From contig CANKOT010000026.1 in NCBI GenBank assembly GCA_947484245.1, positions 1-24,743 of the forward strand: 24,743 nt of DNA, read 5' to 3'. Below are positions 7,394-13,693 of this stretch, in pieces. The notes beneath the pieces were generated by a model, which was given only the letters and a program-made list of their open reading frames with translations, was not told where the DNA came from and searched no databases. Every line of letters begins with the position of its first letter. Positions within the stretch are counted from its first letter, which is position 1. The translations under genes and the position numbers were made by a program. The stretch comes from Comamonadaceae bacterium (GTDB taxonomy: Bacteria; Pseudomonadota; Gammaproteobacteria; Burkholderiales; Burkholderiaceae).

Positions 7394-8091
7394 GAGGCCA
7401 ACAGCATCAAATCCCTCACCTCACCGAAGCACAAGCCCGCGAAGAGATTTGCCGTGTTGGACAAAGCTTGTTTGACAGAGGCTATGTGCATGCCACTGCG
7501 GGCAACATCAGTGTGCGACTTGAGCATGGCTTTTTGATCACGCCCACCGATGCGTGTTTGGGCTATTTAGAGCCCGCCGATCTGGCATTGCTAGATGCAC
7601 AAGGCCAGCAATTGAGCGGCAAGCGCGCCAGCAAAACCATGGCACTGCATCGCAAAATTTATGAGGCCACCGACCATGCGCCAGGCAGTTGGCCTGCGCA
7701 ATGCGTGATTCACACACACAGCACACATTGCGTGTCCTTGAGTTTGCTCGCCAAAGGCCCCGAACTGCTGCCGCCCATCACGCCCTACTTTGTCATGAAA
7801 GTAGGCCACGTGCCATTGATTCCCTACTTTCGGCCCGGCGACCCTATGGCGGCCGATGCCGTAGCCGATGCCATTCGCCAATATGCCAAACAAGACACGC
7901 CCATCCGCGCCGTGATGTTGTCCAAGCTGGGGCCCAACGTTTGGCATCAAGATTTGAGCAGCGCCATGGCCGCACTTGAAGAGCTAGAAGAAACCGCCAA
8001 GCTTGTGCAACTGGCGCGTCCCGACAGCCTTGAAAATTTGTCAGATGCGCAGATTGATGAACTGCGTCAAGTTTTTGATGCGGCTTGGTGA
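7390..8091 (+). CDS. otnC: 3-oxo-tetronate-4-phosphate decarboxylase-like protein (class II aldolase family)
   Basis: A 233-residue class II aldolase/adducin-family protein. It keeps GNIS (38-41) and LITPTD (49-54) for phosphate binding and the metal pair His108/His110 in IHTHSTH. By position in the operon it should convert 3-oxo-tetronate 4-phosphate to dihydroxyacetone phosphate and CO2. Two usual key positions differ. The family's NHG segment, whose His is the third zinc ligand, reads Lys179-Leu180-Gly181 here, and the position of the catalytic Glu of fuculose-phosphate aldolase (the Glu of SKE/SSE) is Thr83 in ASKTMALH. The frame around both is intact, so this is not a frameshift. It may be a distinct OtnC subgroup, use other ligands (His113 and His140 are nearby candidates), or be impaired. 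The start overlaps the otnK stop. Confidence 0.8.
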   Translation: MRGQQHQIPHLTEAQAREEICRVGQSLFDRGYVHATAGNISVRLEHGFLITPTDACLGYLEPADLALLDAQGQQLSGKRASKTMALHRKIYEATDHAPGSWPAQCVIHTHSTHCVSLSLLAKGPELLPPITPYFVMKVGHVPLIPYFRPGDPMAADAVADAIRQYAKQDTPIRAVMLSKLGPNVWHQDLSSAMAALEELEETAKLVQLARPDSLENLSDAQIDELRQVFDAAW

Positions 8092-8156
8092 TCCCTGCTG
8101 CCGCTTTGTAGGTTCATTTTTGCAATCGCCTTCACTTCGACACTTGAAAGTTGAAC

Positions 8157-8987
8157 ATGCCTCAATTTGCCGCCAATCTTTCCATGATGTACCCCGACAT
8201 GGATTTCTTAGATCGCTTCGAAGCCGCGGCCAAAGATGGCTTCAATGCCGTTGAGTTCTTGTTCCCCTACGCTTATGCTGCCGAGGAGTTGGCGGCTCGG
8301 CTCAAAGGCAACGGCCTGCAACAGGTTTTGTTCAACATGCCGCCTGGCGGCATTGACGATGCCGGCACCTTGAGCGCCTGGGAAAAAGGCGATCGCGGCA
8401 CGGCCTGTTCACCCGGCCGCGAGGCCGAATACAAAGCTGGCGTCAAACGTGCCATGCGTTATGCAGAGGTTTTAGCTTGCCCTTGCATTCACTCCATGGC
8501 AGGCGTGTTGCCCGCAGGCGTTTCGCGAGAGCAAGCCCAAACCACGTTGGTGACCAATTTAAAGTGGGCTTGCCAAGAAGTGCGCGGGCAAGGCCTTGAA
8601 GTTTTGCTAGAACCCATTAACTTGCGCGGCATTCCTGGTTTTTTTGTCAACCGCCAAGACCACGCGCACGAAATAGTGGCGCAAGTGAACGAGCCCAATT
8701 TGAAAATCCAAATGGATTTGTTTCACTGCCAAATTGTCGAGGGCGACCTGACCACCAAATTAGAGCGTTACTTTCCCAGCGGCAAAGTAGGGCACCTTCA
8801 AATTGCCGATGTGCCGCTGCGTCACGAACCCGGCTCAGGCGAACTGAATTGGCCTTATCTATTTGACTTGATCGATCGTCTGTCTGCAGAATGTGGCTGG
8901 GAAGGATGGGTCGGTTGTGAATACGTGCCTGCTGACACCTCCTCGGGCGGCACATCACGCGGCTTGTCTTGGTTGAAATCACATTGA
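8157..8987 (+). CDS. otnI: 2-oxo-tetronate isomerase (hydroxypyruvate isomerase family)
   Basis: A 276-residue TIM-barrel protein of the xylose isomerase-like/hydroxypyruvate isomerase family. It begins MPQFAANLSMMYPDM, typical of this group, and has the metal and catalytic residues Glu152 in LLEPIN, Asp187 in QMDLFH, His213-Gln215 in GHLQIAD and Glu255 in GCEY. In the threonate pathway OtnI interconverts 2-oxo-tetronate and 3-oxo-tetronate, linking ltnD to otnK. Plain hydroxypyruvate isomerase is the alternative reading, made less likely by the neighbours. The ATG at 8157 is preferred over a TTG at 8151. It follows otnC after 65 bp and is followed by the M20 peptidase after 17 bp. Confidence 0.88.
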   Translation: MPQFAANLSMMYPDMDFLDRFEAAAKDGFNAVEFLFPYAYAAEELAARLKGNGLQQVLFNMPPGGIDDAGTLSAWEKGDRGTACSPGREAEYKAGVKRAMRYAEVLACPCIHSMAGVLPAGVSREQAQTTLVTNLKWACQEVRGQGLEVLLEPINLRGIPGFFVNRQDHAHEIVAQVNEPNLKIQMDLFHCQIVEGDLTTKLERYFPSGKVGHLQIADVPLRHEPGSGELNWPYLFDLIDRLSAECGWEGWVGCEYVPADTSSGGTSRGLSWLKSH

Positions 8988-9004
8988 ATTATTTGGAGAG
9001 CAAC

Positions 9005-10486
9005 ATGAACGCACCCCTTCACAAAGAACTTCCTGCGCACCTTTTGAACGCTGAAACTGCTTTGCGTGATGTCACGCAATCGTGGGACACACGCATTTTG
9101 AAAGAGCTCACCAGTTACATTGAAATCCCCGCCAAGTCGCCATCCTTTGACAGCAACTGGGAAGCCAATGGGTATCTCGACACGGTACTGCGCCAAACGG
9201 CTGAATGGATTGAGGCCCAAAAAGTGGCGGGCCTTCGCTTAGAAATTTTCCGATTGCCAGGCCGCACACCTGTGTTATTTTTTGACATCCCGGCTACCCG
9301 CGCTGCATCTGAAGGCTCTGGCCAAACTGTGTTGATGTATGGCCACTTGGACAAGCAACCCGAATTCAGCGGCTGGCGAAATGACTTGGGGCCCTGGACC
9401 CCCAAATACGAAAACGGCAAGCTCTATGGCCGCGGTGGCGCAGATGACGGCTATGCCGCTTATGCCAGCATTGCCGCCGTTCAGGCCTTGAAGAATCAAA
9501 ACACGCCGCACCCCCGCATCTTAGGTTTGATTGAAACTTGCGAAGAGTCGGGCTCTTACGATCTGTTGCCCTACATTGATGCACTGCGCCCCCGCTTAGG
9601 CGATGTCGGCTTGGTCATTTGTTTAGACAGTGGCGCTGGCAACTACGACCAACTGTGGCTCACCACCAGTTTGCGCGGCATGGCCAGCGGCACCTTGAAA
9701 GTCGAAATTTTGACCGAAGGCATTCACTCAGGCGATGCGTCTGGTTTGGTGCCCTCCAGCTTTCGCATCATGCGCCAAGTCCTCGATCGTTTAGAGGACA
9801 GCAAGTCAGGGCGCCTTTTGCCTGCCAGCTTCCACTGCGAGGTGCCTGCCGATCGACTGGCACAGGCCAAAGCCACGGCCAACATTTTGGGCGAAGAAAT
9901 TTACAAGCGATTTCCTTGGGCACACTATGACTGCGGTGGTTCTACTACCTTTGCACTGCCCACCACCACCGATCCTTTGCAAGCTTTGCTCAACCGCACC
10001 TGGACACCCACATTGAGTGTGACGGGCGCAGAAGGCTTTCCCACTCTAGAAAATGCAGGCAATGTTCTGCGGCCCTACACCGCCTTCAAGCTCAGCCTGC
10101 GCCTGCCCCCTTTGGTTGATGCGGCCCAAGCGGTTGCACAGATGAAGGCATTGCTTGAAGACAATGCGCCCTATCAAGCGCGGGTGACTTTTGAGTCCAA
10201 TGGTAGCGCCACGGGCTGGAATGCGCCAAGCAGCACAGCTTGGTTTGAAAACGCCCTGCAAAGCGCCAGCCAATCGCACTTTGGCGCTTCAGTGGGTTAT
10301 ATCGGACAAGGCGGCACCATCCCGCTCATGAGCATGTTGAGCCAAGGCTTTCCGACGGCGCAAATGATGGTATGCGGTGTGTTGGGTCCAAAGAGCAACG
10401 CCCACGGCCCCAACGAATTTTTGCATGTGCCTTATGCCAAAAAATTGACTGCCTCGGTGGCCGAGGTCATGGCATCGATGCCCTGA
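9005..10486 (+). CDS. M20-family metallopeptidase (dipeptidase-like)
   Basis: A 493-residue di-zinc peptidase of the M20 family, carnosinase/CPG2-like. Metal and catalytic residues are visible: His114 and Asp116 in MYGHLDKQPE, bridging Asp147 in GRGGADDGYA, the Glu180-Glu181 pair in ETCEESGS, Asp208 in CLDSGAG, His241 in GIHSGD of the lid region, and the last ligand His in SNAHGPNEF. The family cleaves dipeptides and N-acylated amino acids; the substrate here is unknown. GGAGAG at 8995-9000 fixes the ATG at 9005; the upstream TTG/GTG-type extension in the same frame lies inside otnI. It is the last gene of the plus-strand run, only 17 bp after otnI, and stops 9 bp from the end of the converging transporter gene. 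No signal peptide is seen, so it acts in the cytoplasm. Confidence 0.9.
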   Translation: MNAPLHKELPAHLLNAETALRDVTQSWDTRILKELTSYIEIPAKSPSFDSNWEANGYLDTVLRQTAEWIEAQKVAGLRLEIFRLPGRTPVLFFDIPATRAASEGSGQTVLMYGHLDKQPEFSGWRNDLGPWTPKYENGKLYGRGGADDGYAAYASIAAVQALKNQNTPHPRILGLIETCEESGSYDLLPYIDALRPRLGDVGLVICLDSGAGNYDQLWLTTSLRGMASGTLKVEILTEGIHSGDASGLVPSSFRIMRQVLDRLEDSKSGRLLPASFHCEVPADRLAQAKATANILGEEIYKRFPWAHYDCGGSTTFALPTTTDPLQALLNRTWTPTLSVTGAEGFPTLENAGNVLRPYTAFKLSLRLPPLVDAAQAVAQMKALLEDNAPYQARVTFESNGSATGWNAPSSTAWFENALQSASQSHFGASVGYIGQGGTIPLMSMLSQGFPTAQMMVCGVLGPKSNAHGPNEFLHVPYAKKLTASVAEVMASMP

Positions 10487-10495
10487 AATTGGATG

Positions 10496-11668
10496 TCAGG
10501 TTGCGGTCTGGTTCTTGCGAATCCAGACCAGCCACATCAAGGCAAGGCCTGTGAGTGCCACTGGCAGCACAGAGCCATAGTTGAGCCATGTCCAGCCTTG
10601 TGTGGTCACCAAAGCGCCCGATGCAAACGAGGTGATGGCCATGGTGGCAAAGACACAGAAATTGATGGCGGCTTGACCGCGGTCTTTCTCTTCAGGCCGC
10701 CAAGCTGTCATGGCAAGGGTGGTGCTGCCTGTAAAAACAAAGTTCCAACCGACGCCCAAAACAAACAAGGCCAACACAAATTGATGCAAGTCAGTGCCCG
10801 AGAGCGCGATGGCGATACAAACAAAGTTCAGAAGGACGCCCACCGCCATAATTTGCAGCACGCCAAATTTCTTGATCAGGTGGCCGGTGAAAAAACCAGG
10901 TGCAAACATGCCAATGACGTGCCACTCTAAAACCAAGGCGGCATCGCTGAACGGATAGCCGCACACCTGCATGGCCAGCGGTGTGGCGGCCATCAACAAA
11001 TTCATCACACCAAAGCTGAGCGCCGCAGCGGCTGCAGCCACAATGAACACCGGCTGTCTCATGATCTCGCACAAGGGGCGACCTTCGGAGCTGCCGCTGA
11101 CTTTCTCCGCAACGGGCGGGAACTTCACAAAGTGCATCAGCACCATGCCCACAACAGCCACGGCGGTAAGTGCCACATAGGCGCCCATGAACGGCGTTTC
11201 AAACCATCCTTTGCTTTGAGAGGCCAAATTGGGGCCCAGGATGGCGCCAATCAAGCCCCCCGCCATGACCCATGAAACGGCCTTTTCTCGAAAAGAAGCC
11301 TCTGCCAGCTCGGCGGCGGCAAATCGGTAAAGTTGACCGTTGGCACTGTAATAACCAGCCACCACGGTTGCCATGACCAGCAATTCAAAGTTGTGCGTGT
11401 GCGCTGCATAAGCACACAAAATAGCGGACAACAAGCCCACCAGCAAACCCAACTGAAATGAGGCTCTGCGGCCCCACTTGGCTTGTGACTTGGCCACCAG
11501 GCCCGTTGACAAAGCGCCGCCCACCACATACCCCATGACTGGCAGTGTGGCCATCCAACCAACGGGTGCCAGACTTAAGCCAACCAAGCCATTGATGGCA
11601 ATGAAGGTGACGTTGTTGGTGAGAAACAAGCCTTGGCACAAGGCCAGGAAAAAGAGGTTGGAGTTCAT
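10496..11668 (-). CDS. Major facilitator superfamily transporter
   Basis: A 390-residue very hydrophobic protein with about 12 predicted membrane spans, starting MNSNLFFLALCQGLFLTNN. The segment KSQAKWGRRASFQLGL between spans 2 and 3 matches the MFS loop with GRR, and GHLIKKFGVLQ is the equivalent loop in the second half. Substrate is unknown. It lies 14 bp after rsmE on the same strand and so is probably in the amgK-rsmE transcript, but it also ends tail to tail with the threonate/peptidase run, which lacks its own transporter. Use for sugar acids or for cell-wall sugars is speculation. The ATG at 11668 was chosen over an in-frame start at 11695 inside rsmE because it gives the normal short cytoplasmic N-terminus; the ribosome site is weak. 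Confidence 0.85.
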   Translation of the reverse strand: MNSNLFFLALCQGLFLTNNVTFIAINGLVGLSLAPVGWMATLPVMGYVVGGALSTGLVAKSQAKWGRRASFQLGLLVGLLSAILCAYAAHTHNFELLVMATVVAGYYSANGQLYRFAAAELAEASFREKAVSWVMAGGLIGAILGPNLASQSKGWFETPFMGAYVALTAVAVVGMVLMHFVKFPPVAEKVSGSSEGRPLCEIMRQPVFIVAAAAAALSFGVMNLLMAATPLAMQVCGYPFSDAALVLEWHVIGMFAPGFFTGHLIKKFGVLQIMAVGVLLNFVCIAIALSGTDLHQFVLALFVLGVGWNFVFTGSTTLAMTAWRPEEKDRGQAAINFCVFATMAITSFASGALVTTQGWTWLNYGSVLPVALTGLALMWLVWIRKNQTAT

Positions 11669-11682
11669 ACACCCGAGTGTAT

Positions 11683-12468
11683 CTATTTCAAGCACCCAAC
11701 AACAGACAAAACTGCGACAGGGGCAGTTTCTGCGCGCAACACCCTGTTCCCTAAGCTCACAGGCACAAAGCCAGCGGCGATGGCTTGTGTCTCCTCTGCT
11801 GGACTGAGGCCTCCCTCTGGCCCGCTCAACAAGATGAGCTCGAGTTGTTCGATCTGCTCGGTGTGATCGCTTAAGTCATGGTCATTGGCAGTTTTGAGAG
11901 CCTTCATCATGTCTTGGAGCAATTGGGTCCCTGGCGATAAAGACAACACCCAACGTGCCGCTTGCGATGATGACGTTGACAACTGTTCAATGGCTTGCGC
12001 CAGATTGACTGGCTGGCCCACTTGCAATACACAGTTGCGACCACACTGCTCACTTGCGGCCACCGCAATGGCTTGCCAATGCGCTAATTTTTTGTCTGCA
12101 CGTTCACCCTTGAGCTTCAACACACTGCGCTCGGCCGTGATGGGCAACAGCGTGGTGGCACCCAACTCGGTGGCTTTTTCAAGCAGCCAGTCCATGCGCT
12201 CATTGGCCGTGATGCCAGACCACAAATGAACTTGGATGTTTAATTCGCGCTCAATGGGCTGGTGCTCGCCCACGCGCACCGACACCTCACTGCGGCCCAT
12301 GTGGGTGACCACGGCCTTGAACTCACCGCCTTGGCCATTGAAAAGAGTGATCTCATCGTTGGGCTGCAGCCTGAGAACTTGCACGTGCCTGGCCGTGCCA
12401 GCAGGCAGGCTCAATTCGGTACCGGTGTCGAGCGCCGATGGACAGTAAAAGCGTGGCAGATTTGACAT
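11683..12468 (-). CDS. rsmE: 16S rRNA (uracil-1498-N3)-methyltransferase
   Basis: A 261-residue SPOUT-class methyltransferase that modifies U1498 in 16S rRNA. Family marks are MSNLPRFYCP with an N-terminal PUA-like domain, MDWLLEKATELGA (92-104) and ITAERSV, and the C-terminal knot motifs LSGPEGGLSPAE (GPEGG at 216-220) and LGNRVLRAETA (239-249). It is somewhat longer than the E. coli protein because of a hydrophilic stretch around 165-208. It follows amgK by 20 bp and precedes the transporter gene by 14 bp on the same strand. Confidence 0.95.
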   Translation of the reverse strand: MSNLPRFYCPSALDTGTELSLPAGTARHVQVLRLQPNDEITLFNGQGGEFKAVVTHMGRSEVSVRVGEHQPIERELNIQVHLWSGITANERMDWLLEKATELGATTLLPITAERSVLKLKGERADKKLAHWQAIAVAASEQCGRNCVLQVGQPVNLAQAIEQLSTSSSQAARWVLSLSPGTQLLQDMMKALKTANDHDLSDHTEQIEQLELILLSGPEGGLSPAEETQAIAAGFVPVSLGNRVLRAETAPVAVLSVVGCLK

Positions 12469-12488
12469 CAGTGACTCACTTTAAGTGC

Positions 12489-13571
12489 TTACATGCGCCC
12501 AAACGCAAAACCCGTCACACCCTCATTGCCTTCAACTTCTTCAATCAGGCGCAGCAGGGGCCTGAGCTCGATGTACCTGGCGGCCGTTGCGCGGATGTAG
12601 GCAATGAAACGGGGTGCATCGGCCAAGTATTTTTCTTTGCCATCGCGCAATGTCAGGCGTGCAAAAATACCGGCGACTTTCAGGTGGCGCTGCAAGCCCA
12701 TCCACTCCACCGCGCGGTAAAAGGCGCCAAAGTCTTGATCCCAATCTTCATAATGGAGCAGGCCCACTTTGCGTGCTTTTTCCCAATAACGGATGGTGAC
12801 ATCGAGCACAAAATCCTCTTCCCACGTGAGAAAAGCATCGCGCATCAAACTGGCCACGTCGTAGGTCACAGGACCATACACGGCATCTTGAAAGTCCAAC
12901 ACGCCCAAGGCAGCCTCAGGGCCTGTGGGCATCATCAAGTTGCGCGGCATGAAATCGCGGTGCACAAACACCGAAGGGCTGGCCAAGTTGCGCGACACCA
13001 GCATTTTGAAGGTGCTGTCTAGCGTGCTGCGCATCTTGCCTTGAACATCCAACTGTCGATACTGCGTCAGGTACCAGTCTGAAAACAAGCTCAGCTCTCT
13101 TTGTAGCAAGGCTTCATCGTAGGGGGGCAAAACGCCGGGCTTGGAGGACAGTTGCCATGCAATGAGGGCATCAACGGCCTGCATGTAAAGCGCGTGGTTG
13201 GCTTGGGGCTTGTTTGTGTCGATGGCGGACATCATGGTGCGATCGCCCAAATCTGTCAGCAACATAAAGCCTTGAGGCACGTCCCATGCCAGAACCTCGG
13301 GGGCTTTCAGCCCCGCCAGCTTCATGAGTTGGGCGACTTTGACAAAGGGTTCACAATTTTCTTTGTCGGGCGGCGCGTCCATCACGATCAAAGTGGCACC
13401 CGAAAGTGTATTGACACGCAAATATCGCCTGAAACTGGCATCTGCCGAGGCAACTCTCAAGCTAGATGGCACCAGGCCATGCGTGGATGCCAATGCGCCA
13501 AGCCAGTCTTCGCAAGCGGTCTGGCGCTGCGGCTCGGCCCAGGCGACATTTGAAATTTGTTCAGGATTCAA
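12489..13571 (-). CDS. amgK: Anomeric N-acetylmuramate/N-acetylglucosamine kinase
   Basis: A phosphotransferase of the aminoglycoside kinase fold with the Brenner motif HRDFMPRNLM and the metal motif LDFQDAVYGP, preceded by ASADASFRRYLRV and GFMLLTDLGDRTMM. AmgK phosphorylates MurNAc and GlcNAc at C1 in the cell-wall recycling route that bypasses MurA and lowers fosfomycin sensitivity. Identification is supported by the head-to-head position with lptD, as in pseudomonads. The start is uncertain: no ATG fits. TTG at 13571 (361 residues) has GGAATGAG upstream and puts the protein a few residues before the usual conserved WL region; GTG at 13640 would add 23 residues but has no visible ribosome site. 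A 16-codon ORF at 13594-13644 overlaps this extension in another frame. Its partner murU is about 10 kb away. Confidence 0.85.
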   Translation of the reverse strand: MNPEQISNVAWAEPQRQTACEDWLGALASTHGLVPSSLRVASADASFRRYLRVNTLSGATLIVMDAPPDKENCEPFVKVAQLMKLAGLKAPEVLAWDVPQGFMLLTDLGDRTMMSAIDTNKPQANHALYMQAVDALIAWQLSSKPGVLPPYDEALLQRELSLFSDWYLTQYRQLDVQGKMRSTLDSTFKMLVSRNLASPSVFVHRDFMPRNLMMPTGPEAALGVLDFQDAVYGPVTYDVASLMRDAFLTWEEDFVLDVTIRYWEKARKVGLLHYEDWDQDFGAFYRAVEWMGLQRHLKVAGIFARLTLRDGKEKYLADAPRFIAYIRATAARYIELRPLLRLIEEVEGNEGVTGFAFGRM

Positions 13572-13593
13572 GTTCTCATTCCAAGTAAAAACA

Positions 13594-13644
13594 TCAAGAC
13601 ATGCTACTCGACGCCATTTTGAGGTCACTGAGGGCAGCACTCAT
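13594..13644 (-). CDS. Possible 16-codon leader ORF before amgK
   Basis: On the minus strand an ATG at 13644 opens MSAALSDLKMASSSMS and stops at 13594, 22 bp before the proposed TTG start of amgK. A GGA triplet lies 6 bases before the ATG. It may be a translated leader, the remnant of an original amgK start in another frame, or chance. No homology is recognised. Confidence 0.2.
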   Translation of the reverse strand: MSAALSDLKMASSSMS

Positions 13645-13693
13645 GGATAATCCATTCTACAAACACCCGTCAACCTGGACGACAGCCCTTTGA
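13643..13693 (+). CDS. Possible 16-codon leader ORF coupled to lptD
   Basis: An ATG at 13643 opens MDNPFYKHPSTWTTAL and ends with a TGA at 13691-13693 that overlaps the TTG start codon of lptD (TTGA). GAGGGC sits about 10 bases before the ATG. The layout resembles a short upstream ORF that delivers ribosomes to a weak start codon. Its ATG shares the sequence CATG with the ATG of the 16-codon ORF on the other strand. Whether it is translated is unknown. Confidence 0.25.
   Translation: MDNPFYKHPSTWTTAL

Noticed and set aside
12438..13022. 194-codon plus-strand ORF opposite amgK
   Set aside because: Antisense of amgK, low likelihood composition, no ribosome site.
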